Part shown: piece after piece, positions 1 through 8,237 of the stretch
Layout: every line of letters starts with the position of its first letter
Position numbering within the stretch: position 1 is the stretch's first letter
NCBI GenBank assembly: GCA_964518645.1
Contig: CAZFGL010000009.1
Span: 1-30,933, forward strand
Length of the DNA: 30,933 bases
Direction: 5' to 3'
Origin: HGM13006 sp964518645
GTDB taxonomy: Bacteria; Bacillota; Clostridia; Oscillospirales; Oscillospiraceae
The notes under the pieces: generated by a model
Seen by the model: only the letters and a program-made list of their open reading frames with translations
The model's database searches: none
What the model was told of the DNA's origin: nothing
Program-made: the position numbers and the translations under genes

Positions 1-1323
1 TCCCACGTCCCGGACAGCGCCTTTGGCCTTCATGGTGCCGAAGGTGACGATCTGTGCCACGTTATCCTTTCCGTATTTCCGAGTCACATAGTCAATGACC
101 TCCTGCCGCCGGTTCACGCAGAAGTCGATGTCAATATCGGGCATGGTCACACGGCCGGGGTTCAGGAATCGTTCAAAATACAGAGAATATTGCAGGGGAT
201 CCATGCCTGTGATGCCCAGACAGTAGGATACCATACTGCCTGCGGCGCTGCCACGGCCGGGACCCACGGGGATGCTGCTGCGCTTGGCATAATCCACATA
301 ATCGGACACGACCAGGAAGTAGTTCACAAAGCCCATCTGCCGGATCATGTCCATCTCATAACGGAGCTGACCCTTTTCCCGCTCCCCTGCCTGGGGGTAA
401 CGGAGGGCGAAGCCGTCCCAGCAGAGCTTCTCAAAATACTGGTCGTTGGTGTATCCTTCCGGGGGGAAGAAATCCGGCAGGTGATAATTGCCGAATTCAA
501 ACTCCACCTGACACATGTCCGCGATTTTCTGGGTGTTGTCCAGGGCCTGCTGATCCCCGGGGAAGAGCCCCAGAAGTTCCTCTTCGCTTTTGATATAAAA
601 CTCCTCGGTCTCGAATTTCATCCGGCCGGGGTCGTCTACGGTTTTCTGCATCTGGATGCACATGAGCACGTCCTGCATCTTTGCATCCTGCTTTGTGATA
701 TAGTGGGCATCGTTGGTGATGACCAGTGGCAGACCGGTCTCCCGGGAGATACGCCGGAGCCCACGGTTTACCTTGGGCTGCTGCTGATAGCCGTGATCCT
801 GCATTTCCAGATAGAACCGGTCGGGGCCGAAGATCCCGGACAGCTTCTGTGCCGAGGCCAGGGCGCCCGGATAATCATCCTCCACCAGCTTCCGGGGGAT
901 CTCACCGGCAAGGCAGGCGGACAGGGCGATCAGTCCCTCATGATACTGCTCCAGCAGTTCATAGTCCACCCGGGGCTTTCCGTAAAAGCCGTCCAGATAG
1001 GCCTGCGAGACCATATAACACAGGTTCTGATAGCCGGTCATGTTTTCGCACAGCAGCACCAGATGACAGTTCTCGTTGTCGATGCCGTGCACCTTGTCAT
1101 GGCGGCTTCTGGGGGCCACATAGACCTCGCAGCCGATAATGGGCTTGACCCCGGCGGCCTTGGCGGCCTTGTAGAAATCAATTACGCCGTACATGGCCCC
1201 GTGGTCAGTGATGGCCACAGCGTTCTGCCCCAGCTCTTTGACCCTGCTCATCAGGTTTTTGATCCGGCAGGCGCCGTCCAAAAGGCTGTATTCCGTATGC
1301 ACATGGAGGTGGACAAAAGCCAT
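1..1323 (-). CDS. dnaE: DNA polymerase III subunit alpha (partial, N-terminal 441 residues)
   Basis: Replicative DNA polymerase catalytic subunit; the gene runs off the left edge, so only the N-terminal 441 codons are present. The protein opens with MAFVHLHVHTEYSLLDGACR, the start of the PHP domain of DnaE-type polymerases. Near residue 360 it has PGRGSAAGS, and near residue 394 PDIDIDF, which carries catalytic aspartates of the C-family palm. The first motif and overall layout indicate the DnaE class rather than PolC, which carries an exonuclease domain near its N terminus. Translation starts at ATG 1323 behind AAGGAGC. It is the last visible gene of the minus-strand murB operon, 32 bases after the NUDIX gene, so it is probably co-transcribed. 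Confidence 0.96.
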   Translation of the reverse strand, partial: MAFVHLHVHTEYSLLDGACRIKNLMSRVKELGQNAVAITDHGAMYGVIDFYKAAKAAGVKPIIGCEVYVAPRSRHDKVHGIDNENCHLVLLCENMTGYQNLCYMVSQAYLDGFYGKPRVDYELLEQYHEGLIALSACLAGEIPRKLVEDDYPGALASAQKLSGIFGPDRFYLEMQDHGYQQQPKVNRGLRRISRETGLPLVITNDAHYITKQDAKMQDVLMCIQMQKTVDDPGRMKFETEEFYIKSEEELLGLFPGDQQALDNTQKIADMCQVEFEFGNYHLPDFFPPEGYTNDQYFEKLCWDGFALRYPQAGEREKGQLRYEMDMIRQMGFVNYFLVVSDYVDYAKRSSIPVGPGRGSAAGSMVSYCLGITGMDPLQYSLYFERFLNPGRVTMPDIDIDFCVNRRQEVIDYVTRKYGKDNVAQIVTFGTMKAKGAVRDVG

Positions 1324-1355
1324 GGTGATTGCTCCTTTTCTGTGATGAGCCGGAC

Positions 1356-1778
1356 TCAGGCGCCGGCGACCTGATTTTCCCGGAACTTTCTGAGGAACCG
1401 CTCGGCAGAGCGGAGGGTGATCCGGTCGTTTTCAAAAGTAAGTGCCCGGAGTGCGTCCGGGTAGGGCAGCACCAGAACCTTCAGAAATTCCTCCGGGTTC
1501 TGATGTGCCTCCTGATGGTCAAATTTGGCCAGGAAATAAGCCACCCGCTTGTCGTTTCCGTTGGGCATGTGGTAAACCACCACCCGGCGAAAGCCCGGGA
1601 TCAGCTGGGTTTTGACACAGGTCTCCTCCTGCACCTCCCGAACGGCGGTCTGACGTTCGGATTCGCCCTTTTCCATGTGGCCCTTGGGCAGACCTACATA
1701 GCCACCCTTCACAAGAACATAGTATCTCTGGCCGTCGAGCTCCGTAAACACAACTGCGCCGCAGGATTTCTCCAACAT
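1356..1778 (-). CDS. NUDIX hydrolase, Ap4A-hydrolase-like
   Basis: A 140-residue NUDIX-fold hydrolase; relatives cleave nucleoside diphosphates linked to another group, often diadenosine tetraphosphate. The NUDIX box lies at residues 33-55: Gly33, Glu39, then R47-E48-V49-Q50-E51-E52. The usual Gly near the end of the box is Cys54; the metal-binding Glu residues are intact. I chose ATG 1778 because AGGAAG sits six bases upstream and the family pattern begins close to MLEKSCGAVVF. An in-frame GTG at 1802 would add eight residues and overlap the end of whiA. It lies 10 bases after whiA and before dnaE, within the murB operon. The substrate is not predictable from sequence. Confidence 0.88.
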   Translation of the reverse strand: MLEKSCGAVVFTELDGQRYYVLVKGGYVGLPKGHMEKGESERQTAVREVQEETCVKTQLIPGFRRVVVYHMPNGNDKRVAYFLAKFDHQEAHQNPEEFLKVLVLPYPDALRALTFENDRITLRSAERFLRKFRENQVAGA

Positions 1779-1788
1779 TTCATTCTTC

Positions 1789-2685
1789 CTACCCTTCTTC
1801 ACTCAGTTCCATGAGCTTTTTCATTCTGTGGCTCATGGCAGGTTTGCTGATGGGCGGGGTGGTCATACCCGCCAGTTCGCTGAGGGTCGCTTCGGGATGC
1901 TCCTCCCGGAGGGCCGCTGCCTGACGGAGCTTTTCCGGGAGACGGTCAAACCTCCCCTGCTGCCGCAGGCTGCGTATGGCCATAAGCTGCTGCTGGGCGG
2001 CATTTACCGCCTTTTCCAGATTGGCCGTGTCACAATTACAGCGGCGATTTACATCGTTCCGCAGTTCTTTTTCCATCTTTGCCTCGATGATCTTGAGGGC
2101 GTTTACCGTAGCGCCCATGGCCGTAAGGAAGTCCACGATCATCTCGCTCTGTTTAAAATACAGGATGCTGCTTCCTGCCCGCTGGGTCTCCTTGGGGGAG
2201 AAGCCCATCTCCATAAGCAGTTTTTCCGTCTCGCCGGAGACCTTGAAATGGGAGGTCACCAGTTCCAGATGGTACCGCTTGTCCGGGTCGGTCACACTGC
2301 CTCCTGCAAGGAAGGCACCCCGGATAAAGCTCTGGCGGCAGCATTCGTCCTCTAAAGCACCGAAGTTCACGTGGAGACTGAGGCTGTCCGGTTCCAGTCC
2401 GTAGACGGAGAAAATATATTGAATTTTGTCCGGGTCATCAATGACGAAGGTCAGCTTTCCGGGTTGCTGCAGGGATGGGAACTGGTCAAATTCCACCCCA
2501 AAGGCCCTTCGGAACAGCCGGGGCAGCAGCTCTGCGAAGCTCCGGTTTTCGGTGATGATCCGGATCTCATCTTGCATAAAGGTATTGCAGAACAGTAAAA
2601 TGCCGTAGCACTCCGCCGCCATACAGCAGCGTCGATCCCGGTGGAGACTGCAAAGCTCATCCTTTACTTCCGATGCAAAGGACAT
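1789..2685 (-). CDS. whiA: DNA-binding protein WhiA
   Basis: WhiA is a conserved Gram-positive protein combining a degenerate LAGLIDADG-homing-endonuclease fold with a C-terminal helix-turn-helix. It is linked to sporulation in actinobacteria and to cell division and chromosome segregation in Firmicutes. Seen here: an N terminus of MSFASEVKDELC, the GAFLAGGSVTDP motif in the first half, and a C-terminal LSELAGMTTPPISKPAMSHR helix-turn-helix. The length of 298 residues is normal. ATG 2685 has AGGAG eight bases upstream; the in-frame GTG at 2694 would sit directly on that site, so I rejected it. It lies 21 bases downstream of yvcK, in the standard rapZ-yvcK-whiA order of Firmicutes. Confidence 0.96.
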   Translation of the reverse strand: MSFASEVKDELCSLHRDRRCCMAAECYGILLFCNTFMQDEIRIITENRSFAELLPRLFRRAFGVEFDQFPSLQQPGKLTFVIDDPDKIQYIFSVYGLEPDSLSLHVNFGALEDECCRQSFIRGAFLAGGSVTDPDKRYHLELVTSHFKVSGETEKLLMEMGFSPKETQRAGSSILYFKQSEMIVDFLTAMGATVNALKIIEAKMEKELRNDVNRRCNCDTANLEKAVNAAQQQLMAIRSLRQQGRFDRLPEKLRQAAALREEHPEATLSELAGMTTPPISKPAMSHRMKKLMELSEEG

Positions 2686-2706
2686 ATGTTTCACTCCTTT
2701 GTGGGG

Positions 2707-3750
2707 TCAGCGGAACCTGCGCCGGGGATTACGCTGGTTCCATATGTTCATAATGGCCTCCGCCAGCAGCCTGGGGTCGTGCCGGGCGTATTCACAGGCG
2801 TCGCTGAGCAGGGGAGCCTCATAGACCTGCACCCCCATCTTCGCAAGCTGTTCCCGGTCTACCTGAAGAACGCCTGCGCCCTCCCGGCGGTATTCCTCTT
2901 CCAGATGCTCCGGCACCGGGCTGGAATTCACAAGACAGCCGTTGATCATACCGGACTCTCCGTGGCGGATCAGCTCCCGGAGGTGGTCAGAGGCGGTGAG
3001 CCCCTCGGTCTCCCCGTCCTGGGTCATCAGGTTCATGACCATCAGCTTATAGCCCCGGGCGGATTTCACCGCCTGGGTGATCCCGTCCACCAGAAAGTTG
3101 GGGATAATGCTGGTGTAAAGGCTTCCCGGGCCGATCAGGATCAGATCCGCCCGGCTTATGGCTTCCAGCGTCTCCGGGAAGGCCCGGGGATGCTCCGGGG
3201 TGAGTACCACCCGGCGGATATGCTTTCTGGTCTCTTTTTTATGATAGAAAATGGCGCTCTCTCCGAACACGGTGGATCCGTCCTCGAACTGGGCCTGTAA
3301 ATGGATGCTTTCCTCGGTGACAGGGAGTACCCGGCCGGTGATGGCCAGTACCTGTCCCATGCGCCGAACCGCCTCGGAGAAGGAGCCGGTGATGCCGTTC
3401 AGGGCGGCAATAAACAGATTGCCGAAATTCTGTCCCGCCAGAGATCCATCCTGAAACCGGTAGGTCATCAGCTGCTCCATTACCGGTTCCGTGTTGGCCA
3501 GTGCCATGACACAGTCCCGGGCATCTCCCGGGGGAAGCATCCCCAGATCCTGCCGGAGCATACCGCTTCCGCCCCCGTCGTCGGCCATGGTGACAATGGC
3601 GGTAATGTCCCGGGAATAGTGCTTCAGCCCCCGGAGCATGGTGGAAAGTCCGTGGCCACCTCCGATGGCCACGATCCGTGGTGCCCCGCCGGGGGCGTAT
3701 ACCCGGATCTCCTCGTCGTTCACCGGCAAGCCGGTGTTTCGGTTATCCAC
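2707..3750 (-). CDS. yvcK: Gluconeogenesis factor YvcK/CofD-family protein
   Basis: A 347-residue member of the YvcK branch of the CofD fold. In Bacillus, YvcK is needed for growth on gluconeogenic carbon sources and for cell shape, and it binds UDP-sugars. Visible motifs are AIGGGHGLSTMLRGLK near residue 28, VTMADDGGGSG near residue 53, GDARDCVMALAN near residue 75 and a GPGSLYTSIIPN segment in the middle. The predicted start is GTG 3750, which overlaps the end of rapZ by eight bases, suggesting translational coupling. No in-frame ATG occurs before the first conserved motif, which supports the GTG start. The short segment before the glycine-rich motif is not conserved in my memory of the family. 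Confidence 0.94.
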   Translation of the reverse strand: MDNRNTGLPVNDEEIRVYAPGGAPRIVAIGGGHGLSTMLRGLKHYSRDITAIVTMADDGGGSGMLRQDLGMLPPGDARDCVMALANTEPVMEQLMTYRFQDGSLAGQNFGNLFIAALNGITGSFSEAVRRMGQVLAITGRVLPVTEESIHLQAQFEDGSTVFGESAIFYHKKETRKHIRRVVLTPEHPRAFPETLEAISRADLILIGPGSLYTSIIPNFLVDGITQAVKSARGYKLMVMNLMTQDGETEGLTASDHLRELIRHGESGMINGCLVNSSPVPEHLEEEYRREGAGVLQVDREQLAKMGVQVYEAPLLSDACEYARHDPRLLAEAIMNIWNQRNPRRRFR

Positions 3751-4600
3751 GGTTCAGATCCCGGTGGCTCAGCGCCACGGGATACCCCCGCTTTGCCACA
3801 AAATCGCTGATCTCCTTGGCCACAGCCACGGAGCGATGCCGTCCCCCGGTGCAGCCCACGGCGATCACCAGACTGGTTTTGCCCTCTTCAAAATAGTGGG
3901 GCAGCAGGAAGGCCAGCATGTCCTCCAGCTTCAGCAGGAAATCATTGCTCTGCTGGAACTTGAAAATAAAGTCCCGCACCTCCGGGGTCAGCCCACTTTT
4001 GGGCTTCAGCTCCGCAATATAATAGGGATTGGGGAGGAACCGGACGTCGAACATGAGATCCGTATCCATGGGAATGCCGTATTTAAAGCCGAAGGACTGA
4101 ATATTTACAGCCATGGCCCGCTGAGGCTCGTCCTCAAAAAGCCGGATCAGATCCGAACGGAGACGGGCGGTGGACAGGGAGGTGGTGTTGATGATGAAAT
4201 CCGCCCGATCCCGTACCGGGGTCAGCAGCTTCTTTTCCTTTTCAATGGCCTCCGCCAGAGATGTGCCGTCCCGGCTCAGGGGATGGGAGCGGCGGCTCTC
4301 CTTATAGCGTTTGATAATGGCGTCGGTCTCCGCCTCGATATACACGATGGAGTACCGGCAGCCCATGGCATCCAGTGCGTCCAGTCCGCTGAGCAGCCCT
4401 TCAAAACTCTGCCCTGCCCGGACGTCACTGACCAGCGCCACCCGCTCATACCGGCCGGTGGTGGCAAGACAGACCTCCGCAAACTGCTGGATCAGCTCCG
4501 GGGGGAGATTGTCCACACAGTAATATCCCAGATCCTCCAGGGTGGAGGCGGTGCGGCTCTTGCCTGCGCCGGACTGTCCTGTAACGATCAGAAAACGCAT
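3743..4600 (-). CDS. rapZ: RNase adapter / nucleotide-binding protein RapZ (YvcJ)
   Basis: A P-loop protein of the RapZ/YvcJ family. Enterobacterial RapZ guides small-RNA decay that controls glucosamine-6-phosphate synthase; Firmicute YvcJ binds and hydrolyses nucleotides with a less defined role. The Walker A motif GQSGAGKS is at residues 8-15, followed by the family segment YYCVDNLPPELI. The C-terminal hallmark GCTGGRHRSVAVA is near residue 245. The length of 285 residues is typical. ATG 4600 shares one base with the murB stop (TGATG), and the 3' end overlaps yvcK, so translation of the three genes is probably coupled. MurB next door fits a cell-envelope amino-sugar connection, which is inference. 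Confidence 0.95.
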   Translation of the reverse strand: MRFLIVTGQSGAGKSRTASTLEDLGYYCVDNLPPELIQQFAEVCLATTGRYERVALVSDVRAGQSFEGLLSGLDALDAMGCRYSIVYIEAETDAIIKRYKESRRSHPLSRDGTSLAEAIEKEKKLLTPVRDRADFIINTTSLSTARLRSDLIRLFEDEPQRAMAVNIQSFGFKYGIPMDTDLMFDVRFLPNPYYIAELKPKSGLTPEVRDFIFKFQQSNDFLLKLEDMLAFLLPHYFEEGKTSLVIAVGCTGGRHRSVAVAKEISDFVAKRGYPVALSHRDLNRG

Positions 4601-5520
4601 CAGCGTTTCACCTCCAGCATACGCACCTCCGGCTCAAGAGTGACGCCGGAGTTTTCCTTTACTCTTCTGGCGATCTCATCCATCAGGGAAAGAACATCCT
4701 GACAGGTGGCTCTGCCCCGGTTGATTACAAAGCCTGCGTGCTTCTCAGACACCTGCGCATCTCCCACCCGAAGCCCCTTCAGCCCTGCCTCGTCGATCAG
4801 GGCGGCGGCATATTCGGTTTTGGGACGCTTGAAGGTGCTGCCGGCAGAGGGGAATTCCAGCGGCTGAGAGGTCTTTCTCTTCCCCATCAGCTCGTTCATA
4901 CGGGCGCGGATGGTCTCCCGATCCCCCTTCTGAAGCTTCACCGTGGCGGAGACGATCAGAGAATCCTCCTCCATAAACCGGCTGTGGCGGTAGGAAAGCT
5001 CCAGCTGATCTAGGGGGACATCCTCCAAAAGGGTTCCGTCCCGCTGCAAAATGGTGGCGGATTCCAGCACCTGTACCATCTCGCCGCCGTAGGCACCGGC
5101 GTTCATATATACGCCGCCTCCCAGGGTTCCCGGGATGCCGTGGGCAAATTCCAGCCCGGTCAGCCCCTGATTCATTGCGAAGGTGGCCAGCCGTGCCAGC
5201 GTCACGCCGCACTGCGCCCGGATCCGGTCGCCTTCCAGCAGCTCAATGCCGGTCATGTTGGTGCGGGTCTCGATCATAACGGTGTCAAGGCCCTGATCCG
5301 GGGCCAGAATATTGCTGCCTGCGCCCATAATCATGGGAACCACGTCCAGTTCCCGGGCGATATTCAAAATTGTTTTCAGCTGTGCCGTGCTTTCGGGGAA
5401 TACCATCACGGCCACCGGGCCACCGATCTGGAAGGAGGTGTGGCGGCACATGGGCTCGCCCTGCTTCAGCTGGATCCCGGCCAGCTGAAGGCGGGTTACA
5501 AATTCAGGTAAATTCTTCAT
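4600..5520 (-). CDS. murB: UDP-N-acetylenolpyruvoylglucosamine reductase
   Basis: A cytoplasmic flavoenzyme that reduces UDP-GlcNAc-enolpyruvate to UDP-MurNAc with NADPH, the second committed step of peptidoglycan precursor synthesis. The 306-residue protein shows the FAD-binding segment VPMIMGAGSNILAPDQG, then FAHGIPGTLGGGVYMNAGAYGGE in the middle (split here for length: the run ends at the AYGGE turn), and SAGSTFKRP, which carries the catalytic serine of type II MurB. ATG 5520 is preceded by AGGAG at eight bases. It is the first gene of the minus-strand operon and sits directly downstream of a good sigma-A promoter. Confidence 0.96.
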   Translation of the reverse strand: MKNLPEFVTRLQLAGIQLKQGEPMCRHTSFQIGGPVAVMVFPESTAQLKTILNIARELDVVPMIMGAGSNILAPDQGLDTVMIETRTNMTGIELLEGDRIRAQCGVTLARLATFAMNQGLTGLEFAHGIPGTLGGGVYMNAGAYGGEMVQVLESATILQRDGTLLEDVPLDQLELSYRHSRFMEEDSLIVSATVKLQKGDRETIRARMNELMGKRKTSQPLEFPSAGSTFKRPKTEYAAALIDEAGLKGLRVGDAQVSEKHAGFVINRGRATCQDVLSLMDEIARRVKENSGVTLEPEVRMLEVKR

Positions 5521-5558
5521 GGCAAATACTCCTGTCTTAAAAGGGTATACTCTATTTT

Positions 5559-5587
5559 ATTGTACCATAGGTTGCGAAAAATGAAAA
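5559..5587 (-). promoter_or_regulatory. Sigma-A promoter of the murB operon
   Basis: On the minus strand, TTTTCA (-35, four of six consensus matches) is separated by exactly 17 bases from TACAAT (-10). Transcription would begin roughly 30 bases before murB ATG. It is divergent from the sugar-transporter promoter and about 110 bases from it. Confidence 0.6.
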
Positions 5588-5698
5588 GCGGTTTCCACAT
5601 AGAAAGGGTATTCCGCCGGGGAGATTTTTAGTCCCGCCCACCGGAACCCGGGGGATGATTATAATTCCGGTGTTATATAAAAAGGCTGAAAGCATATT

Positions 5699-5726
5699 TT
5701 GAAACCGGCCCCGGGAACTTTATAAT
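5699..5726 (+). promoter_or_regulatory. Sigma-A promoter of the sugar ABC transporter operon
   Basis: TTGAAA and a perfect TATAAT are separated by 16 bases, ending 38 bases before the ATP-binding gene. The ribosome binding site AGGTGAGG follows at about 5755. A second TATAAT-like stretch near 5660 lacks a convincing -35. No obvious operator palindrome was found. Confidence 0.65.
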
Positions 5727-5764
5727 GGAGGCGTAAAAAGAATTGTTATCCAAGAGGTGAGGAC

Positions 5765-7267
5765 ATGAAAACACAGACACCTTCTATTTTGGAGCTGAAG
5801 GGGATTGTGAAGGAATTTCCGGGCGTGAAAGCCCTGTCCGGAGTAGACCTTGACATTCGCCCGGGAGAAGTACATGCGCTGGTAGGAGAAAACGGCGCGG
5901 GAAAATCCACTCTGATCAAGGTTCTGACCGGCTATCATGAACGAAACGCCGGCGAGATGTATGTGGACGGGAATCTGGTGAATTTCACCCATCCCCACGA
6001 GGCAATTGAGGCCGGGATCGCATGTATCTATCAGGAGCTGTCCATTGTGCCCCAGATCGACGTGGCGAAGAACCTGTTTCTGGGCAACTGGCCTGTAAAG
6101 GGGGCGTTCCTTGACCGGGGAGCGCTGTACCGGGAGGCAGAGAAGATCCTGAAGCGGATCCAGCTGGACGTGTCTCCCAAGACCATGGCGGGGGACCTGT
6201 CCATTGCACAGCAGCAGATGGTGGAAATCGGCCGGGCTCTGACCAGAAATGCCCGGGTGATCATTATGGACGAGCCTACCTCGTCCCTGACTGACCGGGA
6301 GGCAGACCTGCTGCTGGAGCTGATTGGCCAGCTCCGGGCAGAGGGAACAGCCATCATTTACATTTCCCACAAGCTGGACGAGGTGCTTCAGATCAGCGAC
6401 CGGATCACCGTCCTCTGCGACGGCCACAATGTGACCACGGTGGAAAACCGGGGCATCACCCGGCAGCAGCTGATCGAATATATGCTGGGACGCACGCTGG
6501 ACAATATGTACAACAAGCAGACCGCCCCCTTTGGGGAGGCCATCCTCCGGGTGGAGGGACTGGGTCGCCGGGGCGTGTTCGAGGACGTGACCTTTGAAGC
6601 CCGGCGGGGCGAGGTTCTGGGCTTCTTCGGGCTGGTGGGTGCAGGCCGCTCCGAGATCATGCGTGCCATCTTCGGTGTGGACAAGCTGGAAACCGGCAGG
6701 ATCTTCATCAAGGGGGTGGAGACCAAACTCCTCAACCCGGTTCAGGCCACAGCCCACGGGCTGGCGCTGGTGCCGGAGGACCGGAAAAAGGAAGGTCTGG
6801 CGCTGGAAAGAAGCATTCTGGACAATATGACACTGGTAAAGCTCCCCCAGATCAGCCGGTGCGGATTTATAGACAAGGGACGGCAGAAGCAGCTGGGACA
6901 GGAGTTTACAGAGAATATCCGGGTCAAGACTCCCTCCCTTGCCCAGCTGGCAGGGAATCTGTCCGGCGGAAATCAGCAGAAGGTGGTCATCGCCAAGTGG
7001 CTGATGCAGCAGCCGGAGATCCTGATTCTGGACGAGCCCACCCGGGGCATCGACGTAGGCTCCAAGGCGGAGATCTACAGCATTATCTATGACCTTGCCA
7101 AGCGGGGTGTGGCGGTGATCGTGGTCTCCTCGGAGATGCAGGAGATCATGGGCATCTGCGACCGGGTCATTACCGTATACGAAGGAAAAATCACAGCGGA
7201 TTTCAAATGCAGCGAGGTAACGGATACCCAGATCCTTGCGGCGGCATTGGGAGGTGAGACGGCATGA
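5765..7267 (+). CDS. Sugar ABC transporter ATP-binding protein (RbsA/MglA type)
   Basis: The energising subunit of a ribose/galactose-type (CUT2) sugar importer: one 500-residue polypeptide with two nucleotide-binding domains. Domain 1 has Walker A GENGAGKST near residue 40, a degenerate signature LSIAQQQMVEIGRAL, and Walker B VIIMDEPTSSL. Domain 2 has the family's modified Walker A GLVGAGRSE near residue 295, signature LSGGNQQKVVIAKWL, and Walker B ILILDEPTRGIDVGSKAEIY. The length matches RbsA/MglA/XylG. It starts behind AGGTGAGG and overlaps the first permease by four bases (ATGA). The sugar cannot be told from this subunit, so I give no gene symbol. Confidence 0.95.
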   Translation: MKTQTPSILELKGIVKEFPGVKALSGVDLDIRPGEVHALVGENGAGKSTLIKVLTGYHERNAGEMYVDGNLVNFTHPHEAIEAGIACIYQELSIVPQIDVAKNLFLGNWPVKGAFLDRGALYREAEKILKRIQLDVSPKTMAGDLSIAQQQMVEIGRALTRNARVIIMDEPTSSLTDREADLLLELIGQLRAEGTAIIYISHKLDEVLQISDRITVLCDGHNVTTVENRGITRQQLIEYMLGRTLDNMYNKQTAPFGEAILRVEGLGRRGVFEDVTFEARRGEVLGFFGLVGAGRSEIMRAIFGVDKLETGRIFIKGVETKLLNPVQATAHGLALVPEDRKKEGLALERSILDNMTLVKLPQISRCGFIDKGRQKQLGQEFTENIRVKTPSLAQLAGNLSGGNQQKVVIAKWLMQQPEILILDEPTRGIDVGSKAEIYSIIYDLAKRGVAVIVVSSEMQEIMGICDRVITVYEGKITADFKCSEVTDTQILAAALGGETA

Positions 7268-8235
7268 TTAAGACCAAATGTTCTCAGATCTCCGGGTGGC
7301 TCTCCCGGCATCATATCCGGGGCATCTATATTCTGATCCTGCTGTATGTGCTGGTGGTTGCCCTGATCAATCCCGCCTTTATGACCGGCGGAAACTGGCT
7401 GAATCTGCTGCGGCAGGTGGCCGTCTACGGCATTGTCTCCTGTGGCATTACGCTGGTAATGCTCACCGGCCGGACGGATCTTTCGTCGGGCATGATGCTG
7501 ACACTCCTGGCATGTATCTCCTGCTATTTTGTAACGCCGGAGGTGGATAATCAGACGCTGGCCATTCTCCTGCCCCTGCTGCTGGGTGCTGTGGGCGGCC
7601 TGCTCAACGGCATTCTGGTGGGTGTGATCCGGCTCAATTCCTTTGTTTCCACACTGGGTATGATGAGCCTTTACACCGGGGTAGTCCTGCTGTTCATCAA
7701 GAAGAATGCCTCCCTGTTCGGCTCTCAGGATGCCACTTTCTATAAATTTCTGGGACAGGGCAGCGTGCTGGGGATCCCCATGCCGGTGATCATTCTGGCA
7801 GTGGTTGCCGGGGTATGTTCCCTGATCCTCCGAAAGACCGTGTATGGGGCAAGAATTTATGCGGTGGGCAGCAATGCGGTAAACGCCCGGTTCTCCGGGA
7901 TCAACTCCGCCGGAATTATTGTCTCCGTCTATACCATTGCCGGTATGCTCAACGGCCTTGCAGCCGTAGTCATGTGTTCCCGGATCATGTCCGCCCAGCC
8001 CAAGATGGGTTCCGGCTATGAATTCACCGCCCTGACTGCGGTGGTGCTGGGTGGTCTGTCCATCAAGGGGGGCAAGGGCAACATTTTGGGAACCCTCATC
8101 GGCGTGCTGATCCTGGGCATCATCGACAACAGCTTCACCATTCTGGGACTGGATCCCAATCTGCAATATATCGTCAAGGGACTGATCCTGATGGTGGCCG
8201 TGGCCATTCAGATGCGTGGAGAGAAGGGAGAATGA
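7264..8235 (+). CDS. Sugar ABC transporter permease (RbsC type), first
   Basis: A 323-residue membrane subunit of the importer. It is dominated by hydrophobic helices, starting with IYILILLYVLVVALINPAF, and has the CUT2-permease pattern GRTDLSSGMMLTLLACI early and VGSNAVNARFSGIN in the cytoplasmic loop. It ends with the GGKGNILGTLIGVLILGIID segment typical of RbsC relatives. Start ATG 7264 overlaps the ATPase stop and has GGGAGGTGA upstream within that gene. It pairs with the next, homologous permease, presumably as a heterodimer; many CUT2 systems use only one permease gene. Confidence 0.94.
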   Translation: MIKTKCSQISGWLSRHHIRGIYILILLYVLVVALINPAFMTGGNWLNLLRQVAVYGIVSCGITLVMLTGRTDLSSGMMLTLLACISCYFVTPEVDNQTLAILLPLLLGAVGGLLNGILVGVIRLNSFVSTLGMMSLYTGVVLLFIKKNASLFGSQDATFYKFLGQGSVLGIPMPVIILAVVAGVCSLILRKTVYGARIYAVGSNAVNARFSGINSAGIIVSVYTIAGMLNGLAAVVMCSRIMSAQPKMGSGYEFTALTAVVLGGLSIKGGKGNILGTLIGVLILGIIDNSFTILGLDPNLQYIVKGLILMVAVAIQMRGEKGE

Positions 8236-8237
8236 CC

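Noticed and set aside
1779..1802. GTG start for the NUDIX gene overlapping whiA
   Set aside because: The ATG at 1778 has a better-placed AGGAAG and matches the usual N terminus.
5640..5700. A second promoter upstream of the sugar importer around TATAAT near 5660
   Set aside because: No -35 of reasonable quality lies at 16-18 bases; the promoter at 5699-5726 explains the operon.
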